From assembly GCF_945859705.1 (NCBI RefSeq), contig NC_079136.1, positions 129,925,027-129,989,026 of the forward strand: a DNA stretch of 64,000 nt, in the 5' to 3' direction. Source of the DNA: Episyrphus balteatus (taxonomy: Eukaryota; Arthropoda; Insecta; Diptera; Syrphidae). The translations under genes and the position numbers were made by a program. The notes beneath the pieces are model-generated. The model made no database searches. It saw only the letters and a program-made list of their open reading frames with translations, and had not been told where the DNA came from. Shown here piece by piece: positions 38,582-51,730 of this stretch (position 1 is its first letter; every line of letters starts with the position of its first letter).

Positions 38582-38807
38582 CTATACTGCCAATAATCTC
38601 GTAAAGGCCCTAACTACAAAATTTTTGATTTTGATTTTTTTTGCATATTTTAGCCTAGGTCTTCGAAAAAGTCAGAAAATTCAAAATGTACTTTTGATTT
38701 TTTTCATTTTTATATGCAAATTGCGATATTAGATTTAGTGTTTCCCTCTATAACTCAGAAGTAAGAAAAATGTAGTTAGGCCCTTTACGAGATTATGGGC
38801 AGTATAG
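38582..38807. mobile_element. MITE-like element with 37-bp terminal inverted repeats
   Basis: The left arm (38582-38618) starts CTATACTGCCAATAATCTCG. The right arm (38771-38807) ends CGAGATTATGGGCAGTATAG. They are inverted repeats with two mismatches. TATA beside CTGCC on both sides suggests a TA or TATA target, as in Tc1/mariner-type MITEs. The interior of about 150 bp is non-coding and T-rich. Confidence 0.75.
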
Positions 38808-41800
38808 AATCGAAAGTCAAATAAATCTTTGGTACTTTCAGGCATTCAAACTATGCAATAGGACCATTTTCGTTAATTCTAAGTTGGACGACGAAACGAA
38901 TTCGTTTTAGCCCTTTTTTGCTTAATCGCCTGAACATGGGCGACTCTAAAATGGATTGCACTTGAGCATTTGTATCCCACTGAATTTTTCACCAATAAAA
39001 ATAAAGTAAGAACATTCAAGCATTGAAATGGAAACTTCGTGACACAAAAAAACGGACAAACACCCAAGCTTAAATTAATGAATTATAAAAAAAACTGCAA
39101 TTCCCTACAGGCACAACAGACGTTGAACTCTACAACAACCTTAATGCATAAAAAACTAAGCCCAGCACAGTAAAACTAAGCATCATTTTTTTCTGTTTCC
39201 AAATTCTGTGGTCAAAGTTAGTTATGCATTTTTAGTGCAAGGAAGCTAAAAAAATTTCTGCAACACTTCCTGTGTCAATTCTGCGAGCGAGAGACTTTTC
39301 TTCATTTACCTCAATTCAGTACAAACAGTTCCTAGGTATAAGTACATATACGTCTGTTAGGTAAATACTGACAAAACGTTAGTTCACCCAAAATTATAAA
39401 AAATATAAGTAAAAATAGAGAGAAGTCAGAGCAAAACAACCGAGCAAATAAAGAGAATTCTTCAGGAATTCATGAAACAAAATTAAACTTTTAACATTTT
39501 TTTCCTGTTTTCATCGTTGTTGTTGTTGTGTTCCCTATGTATTTAATAAAACATAAAGCATCTATGTCATTTTGTGTTGTGTTTTACTATAACCAAGTTA
39601 CGTGCACATACCAACAAACAAACTAAAAGGACGAGCTAACAAATTTAACAACAATAAAAATAAAACAAAAAATTAAAAAAAAAAACTTTTTCCTCCTGCA
39701 GTAGTGTGTTCTGGATGGTGATGGTGAATGAACTCACAAGTCACAAGTGGGCTTCTGCCTTTAGTTTCTCTTCATCTCGTGCGCCGCCACCATTCATCGT
39801 CTTCATCGCCTTTGTGCAAAAAAGGAGATGGGCGTGCGGGTAGAAATGCTCCTATAGAACCCTCTAGGACACATCACGTTGTAAGCATTCTGACTCTACT
39901 ATACTCTCCTCTATTGTATTACCGTAGCCGACCGACTCCCAAAAGGCTAGAAATTCCTTTCCCTTCAAGAAGAAATAAAAACAAAACTACAAAAAAAATA
40001 TAAACTACGACGACGAGGTTGCAAAGTAAAAGTAGGTACTAATTGTTGTAGAGTCCTTTTTCACTGGAATATCATTACGAAAGTACACTCACTCGCTGCA
40101 CCAGAATTTACAATTGAACGAGATCCTTTTTTTTTCTTTATTTTTTTTTGTATTATTTCATTTTTTTCCTTACAATTATGTAGAGGGTGTTAATTTAATT
40201 CACCTCTATACAAAAGTATAAGGATTGGCTCGCGTCCAACCAGCATTTTTCACTGCAGGAATGAAAAGGATCTTTTTTTATTTTATTTTTTTTTAAACTA
40301 CCTACTAGGAATAGAAGGACTATTTCGCTTGAATTCTGTGTTCATGTGTGAATTTCCAGTTAAGGGATTAACATTATTCGAGTGCAAAAGTACTATATCC
40401 TTTGTAAAAATAATATAGAATACTTGGATTTTTTGTTTGTAATAGTTTCTCTTGGCAGAGTAGGAAATAAATTTTGTGAAAAGACTAAGCCACCAATGTG
40501 AACACAAAAAAAATGAATAATATCTACTTTTTGCTGAAGGAGTGTTGCTATTTAAAAAAAAAAAAAATTTTTTAGGACGAATATCCGTTTTTAAGTGTTT
40601 ATTTGTCTAACATTGGCCATGAGCCCATGACACACAGGACTTACACTTTGTGTTGTAATTTTGTTCGGGGATTAGAAATTTTAAAAGGTTCCCCGTGCTC
40701 GGATGTAATTCCCACTTGTCGAAAGAGGCGACTTTGGGATGAATTAGCGACATACCTACTATAACATCTAGCATCTAATCGTTTGGCGACTGGATATCAC
40801 CGGCGTTATAAAAGATGATCATTTCTCGTTTATTTTTATGTGAACGACGAGTTCATTCAAATGATTTTTGTCGCTTAATTGACTCAAGATAAAAAACAAC
40901 TTTACCAAATATTTTTATATTCTAATAAATAACAGCGTTTTAAAATTATAAACTAAAAAATCAGTGATATTAATTTTCAGCTGAAATTATTTTAATGCAA
41001 CCATCTCGAATAAAAGTGTTAATGTTTCAATAATTTTATTTTGGCTTTTTGGGTAAAAAATGATTCGAAAAAATTGCCAACTGAAATTAAAACCTGTCAA
41101 CCCTTAAAAATACAAATTACAAAATTATTCCTTCCTATAGGCTTTCACAATTTGTTCGTCATTGAAATTTTTGTTTACCAAACATCAATTTGGCCACTCT
41201 CAAATTGATTGCAATTTAGTATTCAATATTTGAACAAAGCTAATGCTAAAGACATGTGCATATATTGCTATTTTTGTTCCAGCAACCATCAAAAGTTTCG
41301 AAAAAAAAACATGCACATCCTTAGATTTGAGATTTGATGATAGATCATAGGTGTGTTGCTTCTGGCATATGTTACAGTCTGAGGATGACAGGCAGTCAAA
41401 TTAAGATTTTTGAAATTTTCGACAAGAAACTCGGACAAAAAAATGTTTTTTTCCTGGAATTTCGAAGGTTTTATTCGTAATTGAAGCCTTTTACTCTTAA
41501 AATAATGATTTTTTGTCCGAAAACAAAACTCAAACAAATTTTCCTTTGACACGAAATTGGCCTTTGACTATTGTACATACAAATTCTTCACAAACAAACC
41601 AAAAACATTGCAATCCAATCGAGCGAAACCAAACGATAACGACAACGACGATATACCCAAGCAAAGGTTTTAGATTTAGAGCTTCGGAAAAAAAAAGTAA
41701 AGAAATCGCATTCTGTTCGTTTTGACGTCTCTATTTGAGTGTTTGTCATTCGTTGTTTTTTGTTCGTGTGTATGTTTGTGTTTATTTGCCTTCATCGCCT

Positions 41801-42239
41801 TTTTCTTGAATGTCATTCCTCTCGCCTTTCACAATTTGATTTATGTCGATTCGTTCTTTGTATCGAGATATCCAGACACAACACAACAGTGCTTTGAATA
41901 TAGAAGGATACCTATGTATATCCTTGTTATATTCGAACCTTACCTTATGGAACTTTAGCTACAGGGTGATGCATTAATAGACACGACTTTTATTTATAAA
42001 TTTAGAAACTGTCAAAAACAACATCAGTTGAGAAGTAAATTTATGAAACTACCTATAAAATCGATACCATTTTCGAACAAAATTGATAGCCGCTATCAAA
42101 CGTCATTAGAGCTTCCTTAAAAGATTTTAAACCTGATTCTTTTAAATTGATAATTTCGGATACCTTCCTTCGAACATATTCTAGTACATTTTTCTAAGAA
42201 ATACTATCATGCTAAAATAAAGCTTTTTATTTAACAAAA

Positions 42240-42871
42240 TTAGGGAAATTTTAAAATTTTATATTTTTCTGGAATTTGATAAGTAGTGAAAAAAAATCTG
42301 TTTTTATAACTGACTAAGGCCCGTTTTAAATGGTCTTTTACACAAAACCAAGTATGCCATTTTATTTCTTGTATAAAAAAGAATTCTAAGAAAAAAAAAT
42401 TTGAAAATCGTTAGAGCCGTTTTTTAAAAAAATAATTTTTTATAGCTATATACCTACAAATTTTCTAACATTTTTCAAAAAAACGTGTTTTTGGAAAATT
42501 TTCTAAAATTTAAAATTTACATATATATGGTTTTTCATAAAAATTTTCGTTGAAATCGGGTTGATGTTGTACGAGATATTCAGAAACCAAAAAAACCGTT
42601 CTATGACAGGTAGGTACCGTTTTGGTCATAAAAATTTTTTTCAATTTTCCCAATTTCAATTTCACCCAAAACTGCTAACTACCAAGTTTGAAGAAAATCA
42701 CTTCACTCGGTTAGGCTGTAGGTCGAGGTTTATACAGACAGACAAAAATTGCTAGACCCACTTTTTTGGCATTCTCCATCATCGTAATATCTATCATGTA
42801 AAATTGTTATTTCGAGTTCGATTTTTTTTACGAATCCTAAACTTGCCTATAGTACCTATATCGCAAGTAAA
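42240..42871 (+). mobile_element. Helentron/DINE-like element copy
   Basis: Shares with the elements at 60958-61703 and 62106-62864 the blocks AAATCGTTAGAGCCGTTTT, ACAGACAGACA, CACTTTTTTGGCATTCTCCA, ATCGTAATAT and a tail with ACTTGC..GCAAGTAAAAA. The left boundary is uncertain because the head motif GCACGACTGGG is absent here. Confidence 0.55.
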
Positions 42872-45800
42872 AAATTAGCCTTGTTCCAGAAGACCAATAG
42901 GTTCTTTCAAAAATAAATAGCTTTTAAAGTTTTTTTTTTTTTCAAATTACTACAACTACGAAATGTCTTCTACCCTGTACATTTTCATCATAAAAACGAT
43001 TTATTCAAAAAGGAAGTATTACTGCAGGTTTTTTTTTTGTTCTTTAATTTTAACACGTCTTCTACCAACCAACTGACCTGAAAACCTTTTCAAATATCAT
43101 GATGGAAAAGCATAGCAAACAGGAGTGGAAGAAACAGTAAAGGAGGGCCTAGTTTATGTTTTGTAGTCAATATTTTTCATTTTTGAAATCTTAAGTATGT
43201 CAAAAGTATCTTACAAAAGATTTCATTTCCGAGTAATCCAGTCAAATAAGGGTTTCGCCTCGGAATGAATGCTAATCGAATTTTTTTTTGCTCAATACCT
43301 TCGTTTTGGCATTCTATAACATACCTCAAAAGTCTAGAAAAATCTCATGTCCGCAAGTCGTGATTTACAAGGTCAAAGCGCGAAATGGAGATTTTCAAAA
43401 TTAGCAAAAATAGACGATAGAATTCTATTGTTTTCCGAAAAACAGAAGTTTTTTTAATTAGGGATTTTGAAGTGTTTTTCAAAACCTTACATATCTTTTT
43501 AGACCTTCTTTCTCCAAAATCTAAAAGGCCCAAAAATAGGTTTATATAGGCTTTGCTCCTAAGTCAATCCAGCACTGATTGCGAAAGGGCTACGACCAAC
43601 CAACCATTCGGACTGTGCTGTTGAACACCTTTAGCTTCTTGCAACTCGTACAACACCGAACAAGGGAATGATGAATGAACACAAAATGCAATTCGAGCAA
43701 AAGAAGAAAAAGAGTGCGGTCTAAATGACAGATTTTATTTAAAGGTTCACTTTTGCTTTGTGTGGAAATGCAAATGAAATAAAAGTAATGGTGGAATGTT
43801 CTCGTTTTGTGTCCGAGAAAGGATCTCGACCTGGAAAATTTACGACCATTGCAGGGAGCAATTTATTTAAGTAATTTTTTTTCTGTTATCTTACATTTTT
43901 TTTCTATTTAAACCAAAGATTGCGGTTGTTTCCATTTGCTAGAACACAGATCATAGAATACAACAAAAAATAAAATGAAGAAGTGTGAAGATATAACCAA
44001 AAAGGATGTCTGATTAAAAAATATTACCTTCTTTTTCAAAAAACAAGAAAACTTCGATCCAGGATAACCAGAAATAATTTGAACCAGAAAAAAAAAAAAG
44101 GGGCATAAGTCGCCTCCGTTTTGTGGTTGACCCAAGGGGTGAAACAGTTTGCGGAACAAATATTGCATTTCGGTATGCGGTTAAGTGGAGTTAGAGAAAG
44201 AAGTTAAACTACTTGCCTCGAATCGGAGGACGACGAACGGTCGATGGTTGTATCATGGTCATCTTTTGCAGTTCAAGCGTGTTAGTGGATGGATGTTTAT
44301 AGAAACTTCTATTTATTTTTGGGTCTGTGTAGCATTTTGTATAGGTATACCAAAAGCTATGAAGAGGAACAATTTATTGTTGTCAGTTGAGGAATTTCGT
44401 TACAAAAACTTTTTGGGTATTTTAAAAATGACTAGAATGTATAAAGACGAAGAGATAGACCATTGGCTAAACTATAGAGACAGTTTTAGAAGGATTTAAC
44501 AATTTTTGAACACAAGACTTTAACATTTTTCGTTCTGTTTAGTTTTATGGTACTGCATTTAATCTTATGAAAAATTTTCTTTATGAATCCATCAAAAAAT
44601 CTTTAAAATGATCTTTAAAAAAATTCATTGATTATAATTTTACTAACAAGCATACGGGTAGGTATCACACGAATAAAAAATTCGTTTATCGAGATTACAA
44701 TAAATAAGAGATAAAGATGAAAGAAGAGTTTTAATTTTTCTTCTTCTATGTATATAGAATTTATATTTCTTCAGCCCTCACTCTTCAAATCCTTCTTCTT
44801 CTTAAAAAAAAAAATCCACAAGCAAAACAAACCCATTCGAAAGCAATGAAAAACGTAGAGTCCTTTTTTTTCTAGAAATTCAATTTTGTCATAGAACAAT
44901 AGTGAGAGCCAGGAACTCTGTGTGTGATTTTAAGGCGGCTCTAAATAACACCCTAACTTTGAACGAGAGTAATGTTATCCTACAATGAAAATTCCATAAA
45001 TACACAGATATGTATATGTATTAGTATGTTATACGATAGTAGATCCTTGCTATAGTCTCTGGTCCCAATCTTTGTACCCACAAACAACAATCCACAGTTC
45101 GTGATAATTTGAAAAGTCACTGGATAAAGTTTTCCGGTCGATTGATTTTGGGCGTCGTCTTCGTCATTTCGTTCTCTTATAGTCAAAGCCCGAAGGATGC
45201 CAAAAAAAAAAAAGATGAAGGAAACAGGATGTGAAATGAATATGCTTTATCAACCGAAAGATATGATGGTGAGATTTCGACATCTCCTTTTTAACTAATT
45301 CTTAAACCGACGACATTTATACCCGGCTACTATCCTTGTCAGTCATATAGATTTTCTTTCAAAAAAAAAAAAAGAAAATAGATTTAATGCAAAGGACGAA
45401 GAAGAAAAAGTTTTGAAGATATTTTCTATAACATCACTCATCCAAGGACATCACCCATATCGAACTTTTCCAACACAACGACAATAGCGAATGAATATAA
45501 GATCGAAAACGAAAATGAAAAAAAAAGACAAAATTATTGTTTGCCTCGGTGATTTTCTAATCTTCAATTGAAGAGAAGAACATGTCCGTCTGTTCGTCCT
45601 TTCCTTCGTCCGACAGTCAATGAAAATGGTTATATTTTTTTTTATTTGTTTGTTTTGCCATCAATCTGTGTGTGTTATTGTTTGGTGATATCAGTGATAG
45701 CAATCGTGGAGCCATTTATAGATATATATGAAGATAGTTTTACAAAGTCAAAAAAGGACGAATTATGAGACCAAAAGTGCCAATAAACTATTTCCCACAG

Positions 45801-48800
45801 ACAACTACTGCTCTTGTTGTCCTTCAATATTTTTCATCGTTTTCTTTGAGATTGAAGATGGAAACACAAAAAAAAAACAAGATCCAAGATAAACATTAAA
45901 ATGTCCTCCATCTCCTTGAAATCCTGTTTTATGCCACTTTGCATAGGATGATGATTGAAGACAATTTTAAGCCATAAACAACATACCTTCCTTTGCGCTA
46001 ACATCACTTGAATGTTTCTCTTGGTCTTCCTTAGCCTTTTTGTGTCTATTTATGCAGTAGACGAGTTCAGTAAGTAGTCACAGAAAAAAAAACTGAACAC
46101 AGAAGGAGCCAAAAGAAACAAAATCCTTCCACACCACACCGGACATATAGAATCCCCAAAAGTATGCAATTTTTTTCGTAGAATTTTTCTTTTACAAACA
46201 TATCACGTCCAATTGAGGTCCTCCATATACGTACTCTGTGCTGCCTTCAGCATCAGCACAAAGCATATTCTATACTCATACACAGAAAAAGACCATCAAA
46301 AAGGATACATTTTTGAAATCTGATGTAGCATCATGATGATGGTGGGCTACTTGGGATTTCTCCTCTTTGACGTCGCCTACATGATATGATTTTTATGTTG
46401 GGCCTCTATAGGTTGTAGAAGCCTGGCCTGCCCTGCCCTGCCACCCAGTGTTTTATGTGGTTTTGTGTTGCTACCTTGTAATTATTCGGGACTGCTGCTC
46501 CTGTGCTATTTCGACTGTAATGCTCTGCTGCGGGTACGTGATGGTTGGAACATAATATGAGAATTTTATTGTATCAGGTGTTGTTTGTTGAGAAAATAAG
46601 GACGAACGAATCAGTGTTAGAAATTTCGGTATTGCAGTTGTATGTTGGCTTGATATACCTAAGTAGGATAGCCAATCACCCTAAAGAAGCAGAAACATAC
46701 CGATTTTATCTATTTTCTTTCCCTTTCTGTCGACTCACTTTCTGGGGGAGGCTTTAATTTAATAATCGATAAGGAAAGTGGTCAATTAAAAAATTTACAT
46801 TTAGATCTCAAGAGAGAGACGACTACGACGATGATGATGGTGATGATGATGGTGTAGAGTTAAAATTGAAACAATCAGCAAAAACCCAAGGTGTGAAGAC
46901 CAAATAAGAAGAAGAAGTAGAATGAACAATGAAATAGAGATGATAATTTTATTAGAAGAAGTGTTATCGGTATAATTGAAAGAAAGTGCTCAACTGTAAG
47001 ACAAAGAACAATGAAATCAAGAAAAGAGATTGAAATGGAAATGGAAATTCAATTCGGTGTATTTTAAGGGATATGTCCTTATGATATGAAATTGGGTTAG
47101 CACAGTGAAAATGATATATTTTAGAGAGAAGGAGGAGTGGTTTGTTGGTTGTGGTTTTTCGTAATAGCATCCAACCAGTATATTTGATCAATATGTCTAT
47201 TGTTAAGTATTATACAATTTCTTCTTCCTTGACTTTTCAATACATACATTAGATACATATATTTTGATTTTATTTGAATAGTCACTGATTAAGGAGAATT
47301 ATTGAAACATTTTTTCTTGATTTTTTTATTACAAGAAATTATGCACAATTGACGGTTTTAAACCGCGTTTTCAACCAAAATCTTCAATCTATAGGTACCT
47401 GCTGATTCCCGATCCAACCAGTTCCCGAAAAGTTAATAGCTGCTAACGATAATATTTTATCCCACATACATACCTACATTCAATAACACTAATTTAGAAA
47501 AAAATAAAACATTTTTGGACACCAAGTGCCGTTATACTTTTATACTTATAGATTTGAGCCCATTCGAAAATTGTATCTAAAAAAATATTTATGGATAGGT
47601 TTTCGAGTTATGATTTTTCAAAGTTTTTTGTGGTTATTTTTCCCAGTATTCGGGCTATATCTTGAGTAATAAAAGATTTATCTGAACAAAACAACACACT
47701 TACAATACATAATATTAAAACATTTTAAAAAATCGATTTTTTAAAGGAATTTTTTGCAAAAGAAAACTTTAGTACTGAAAGAAAAAAAAATCAAAATCTT
47801 TCGAAGCCTCACAGTTTTAAATTTTTCGTGTGTAGTACACTTTCTGGCAAAAGATAAAAAGATAGTTTTCTTCAAAATCTATGGATAATGTATAAAGTTA
47901 TGTATGAACATTTTTGTAACAACCAATATTTTCGACTTATTCTGTTACTTTTTGAGTTTTTGTCTATAACTTGAAAAGCAAGTCGAATTCAAAAAAAAAT
48001 TATTAATTAATTTTATTTATTATTTACAAAATTTCCTATTAATAAGTATTCTTTAAAAAAATTTAAATCTGAAATATTGCACAAAACTTAAAAAAAAATA
48101 TTCAAAAAAGAGAAAAAACGATGAGTTTTTAAAGCATCCGATGAGGACAAAATTTTATTATAGTTTGCACATATTTTGTGAAGAAAACGTAAAATTGATT
48201 CAATCGATTTTTATAATTTACAAAGAATTTAGTTCTGTGAAAATAAAACAAAAGAAATGTCCCAATTTTTTAAAATATGACTAACCTACACATTGTCCAT
48301 TTTGTCTTTTTTCAAATTTATATGTATAAATAATGTCATCGCCCACATTTTCTAATTTTAAACATTTTATGTCCTTTTTGTTTAGTATTTTTTTTTTTCT
48401 GTAAAATTATAACACATGTGTGTATCCAAAAATAAATTCTTATTCGTGAATGAGTTCTTTTGTCAACATGTTGCCAGAAAGAGTTTTTTTTTTGTTCATC
48501 TGCAAGGCAACAAAAAATAAAAAAATGCAAATTAATGTGTCGCTCTACAGGTTGTATTCAGCCCAGAGAGACGACAGAAGAGACACAGAAGAGTGACGAA
48601 GTCAATGGCTTAGCTTGAGGGCGTTATACGATATAGCTCTTGACTCATTGTTGGCTTAAGTTATGCCTTAAGGACTAACTATATACACTGTCATTTATGC
48701 TGACTGTTTGTGCAGTCAAGTGTAGAGTAGAAAATGCATTGTGTATGTTTATGATATTCTATTTTTATTTTTTAGTTTTTTTTTTTTTTGTTTTACTATT

Positions 48801-49700
48801 TTACACCAGCCAAGCTTACACTGCAAAGGACAATGGCTTAGTTTTTTTTTTCTACTTTTTTTTTGTGGATAGATGAGAGTGACAATGATGATGAGTGCCA
48901 GGACAATGAGTTGGGTTAAGAATTATAATGAGACTTTGGGGGAAAAGTGGATGATGATGATGATGAAGTCTGCAACTGCTATATTTTGTTAAATTTATTC
49001 TTTTCTCTATCTTGAGTAAGTCTGTCGTGTCAGGTTGAAGGATGCTTATAACGTGAAAACTGTCATTAGCGATGAAAAGAGTTTTTTTTTTTTGTGTTTA
49101 GTTTTTTTTTCAGTGTTTAAATACAATTTAAGATTGTTTAAATGGAATTTAGCAAACTAAGTATGAAGTGAAACTTATTAAATAGGGTTCTAAAATAGAT
49201 GAGGAATAGTTTACTTTAACATCAAGTCAGGGAGAAATGAATAAAGCTCAGAAATATTACGAGCTTATTTATTTATTTACGATCCATTTCTACAAGTCTT
49301 TATCGAACTTAAAAAAACTCATCGAAAATATAAATTCGTTTACTGGCAAAAGAATGGATTCCCACATAAAATTCACTTAGTTTAACTTAAAGTGTAAAAG
49401 AACCGGCATCACGTGGAATAAAAATGAATATACGATCCACAATCTTTTGTAGGAAATGGAAACGTTATTGTTTGTGGAACGTAAGTCTATGCATTCATCC
49501 CATTTTCATTAAAACTGAATACCAGATCTAAGTACTAACTTCTCTTATAATAAATGTATCCCACTGATTTGTATAGTCTTTCCCTATGAATCGCTAATTT
49601 TCAAATAAAACATTTTAAATGTATGAAATTGTGGAACCTATTGACGTTTCCCGAATAACTAAACTTTATTCTACATATAAAACAATTTAAAGGTACTCAC

Positions 49701-50886
49701 ATTTAGCAGATAAATTCAAGTAGATTAATAAAAATATCCATGAGTATTTATTAAGTCCATAAATCCCTCGCTGTATCCGTACTAGTGGCGGCAGTGTTCG
49801 TGTAGCTGCTAGGATAAACACTCTTATCGCTAACACAACCGGAGCCGCTATTACACATTGGCTCCATGATGATGTCCTTCGAGGCGATGCAGATGACGTC
49901 ACACCGACACCACATGCCACAGATGTTGCTACTATTGTTGTTGATGATGTTCTAGATGATGAAGATGTTGCAGATGGCACTGCTGCTAGTATTGATGATG
50001 GTGGTGAATTTTTTTGAAGATGTTGTGTGGATGTTGATGATGATGTTGAATTAGATTTGAATTTCCTTCGACGTCGCGGCCCCGTTCGACGTTTACTTTC
50101 GTGCAGTCTTTCGTTTGAACAACAACTACTCACCCAATCATCGCTATCTTTTGCATCATCATAATCACTACAATCTAGTTCCGAATTATTTTTCTTCTTT
50201 TGAAAATAGTATCTTCTGCTATCGTCGCTATCGTTGTATCTTGAAATAACTTCTTCCCTATCGTCGTTCCCACTAATCTCACTGCTTCCACTATTTTGAA
50301 TTTGTTGTTGTTGCTGTTGTTGATTGTTTTCTAATTCACTAGTAATTCTACTACAATTATTACGGTTTCTATTAAATTTATTGCTATTTTTTAGTACTGA
50401 TGTGGTATTTTTGTGCAAATGCTTATTGTTGTTGTTGGTGTTGTTGTTACTTTCGCTAAAACAACTATGGCTAGTTTTGCTGCTGCTACTTCTACTACTT
50501 TTAATACTATTTTCACTACTTCTGCTAGTATCTCTACAATTTTTCTTATTGCAATCACTTCCGCTAATGGCTTCCAAGAGAAGTGTTGCCGATAGGTTGG
50601 TTTTTCTTCGCTTCGTGTAGTCACTGTAGTTATTGTTAATATTGTTGTTCTTGTTGTTGCTGTTGTCATTGAGATTTTTATCAGTTTTATTAAATTTACT
50701 ACTATTTGTTGTTGAATTATAGTTATTCACTAAATTATTGGAAGAAGTGATGGGAGGAAGTGAGGGTGATGGTGTTGCTGTTGTTATTCTTTTTGGCAGA
50801 ATATCGTAACTATTCGGCTTGCTTTTGTTATTGGTATTTGAAGAAAGTTTTAATAGTACGTCGTCATCATCGTCGGGCAACACCAT
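49701..50886 (-). CDS. nAChRalpha5: nAChR alpha5-type subunit, exon 1 (long N-terminal extension and signal segment)
   Basis: Encodes residues 1-395 plus one base of codon 396. The start ATG at 50886 has A at -3 and G at +4, and an in-frame TAA lies upstream in the T-rich stretch near 50940. No other methionine occurs in the exon, so no internal start is available. Residues 1-340 are low complexity: an acidic patch DDDDD (5-9), Asn-rich tracts (about 50-90 and 146-155), Ser-rich tracts (about 119-145), seven Gln (189-195), an acidic Asp/Ser region (208-250) and a basic cluster RRTGPRRRRKFK (266-277). Two hydrophobic stretches follow: 345-361 (contains Arg355) and 382-392 (SWIFLLIYLNL), the latter resembling an internal signal sequence. 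The exon ends GCTAAAT before GTGAGT. Its last base joins TT of exon 2 to make Phe. A short out-of-frame upstream ATG (ATGAAAATATGG) overlaps the start. A possible 5'UTR splice acceptor (TATTTTCAG) lies at about 51432. Confidence 0.88.
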
Positions 50887-51710
50887 ATTTTCATTTGTAT
50901 GTGTTGAAGTAGTTATGACGTGAACTACAATATTTTTTTTTTAATATTTTTTTATCAAAAAAAAAACTTTAAAATATAAAGTTTTTTTTTTGGATTTGTG
51001 CTAAGTTTTTTTGTTTTGTTTTTTTTTCGAGGATTTTTTTAAATCCGTTTTTCGCAGAAGCGATATTTGAGTGTGTATCACCAAGGCATCTTGGATGTGT
51101 GTGCACGTTTTATTTCACGTGCGTTTTTTGTATTTTGTTGCGTTTTTAGCTTTTTTGTGACGTTGGAAATTTTTTCTTGTCTACATTAATATTTAATCGA
51201 GATCTCATCAAGTAAAGAAAAATTGTTTCTATTCTTTTGTTTTTCTTTTTTTAATTATGATGTTCGCATAATTGACTCGGGGAAATAATATTGTGCTCCT
51301 TCTAGGGATCCGTAAAACTTCTTTGAATTAATGACGCCATGTTTTTTGTTTGTTTTATCTTTTTAATAATCTTAAGGAGCTTTTGTCAGAAAACTGCATA
51401 CATTCGGCTTGTTGAAAGAGTTTTCCTTGTTCTGAAAATATAAAGAAAAACTAAATTGAAAAAAAATTCTCAAAAAAATATGTTAAAGATTAATAGATTG
51501 TATACAATTGAGAAAGAAAGATAGTAAAAAATGCTTGCAACACTCATAATATTTTTAATCAGGTTGGATTTATCCTTCCATTATGTGCAATACCGCTTAA
51601 AGCAATATGTATTTGTATATCATCTTAAAGTGCAGCCAATTGTCAAACAAGATTAGTGGGTTTCATTAATTAGCCAGAATTAGCAATTTAAATAAAATAA
51701 AAAAAATATC

Positions 51711-51730
51711 ACGTATACACCACAGTGACC
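51711..51730 (+). repeat. Solo terminus of the GGTCACTGTGG family
   Basis: ACGTATACACCACAGTGACC follows an A-rich stretch, exactly as in the other copies (5356-5375, 18321-18340 diverged, 61860-61879). The orientation implies an element lying to the left, but no opposite end was found nearby. It may be a solo end. Confidence 0.5.

Larger units (their letters stand above)
32000..49700 (-). other. Intron 1 of the nAChR gene
   Basis: No gene was established in this 17.7-kb intron. It contains a cluster of ACGTAA-type motifs (32736-33025), a decayed reverse transcriptase piece (38445-38501), a MITE-like element (38582-38807), a Helentron-like copy (42240-42871), a GAT-rich stretch near 46825-46855 and many poly-A/T runs. 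The open frames are short and lack recognisable domains. Confidence 0.6.
3802..50886 (-). other. nAChRalpha5: nAChR alpha5-type subunit gene, partial locus (8 exons)
   Basis: This is the span of one minus-strand gene reconstructed from eight exons. Joined, they give 710 codons with no stop. Introns from first to last are about 17701, 13809, 797, 93, 6576, 5860 and 119 bp, then one that leaves the window. All seven complete introns begin GT and end AG. Junction phases are 1,0,0,1,1,1,0 and fit at each join. The product has the Cys-loop spacing (C-x13-C), vicinal cysteines YNCCPEPY that define alpha subunits, and TM1-TM3 of a Cys-loop channel. Features such as [23 protein letters not shown] and [15 protein letters not shown] separate it from Dalpha6 as I remember it. 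The long N-terminus fits Drosophila alpha5, which I recall as about 800 residues. Alpha7 is the alternative. The cytoplasmic loop, TM4 and stop codon are missing because they lie left of base 1. Confidence 0.9.

Noticed and set aside
44185..44499. 104-codon plus-strand frame with Trp-containing, protein-like sequence
   Set aside because: Starts at GTG. No domain, no splice signals at sensible positions, and it lies inside intron 1 on the opposite strand.
50324..50669. Leu/Val-rich and Thr/Ile-rich frames opposite to or offset from exon 1
   Set aside because: Shadows of the Asn/Ser-rich codon repeats in the real exon.
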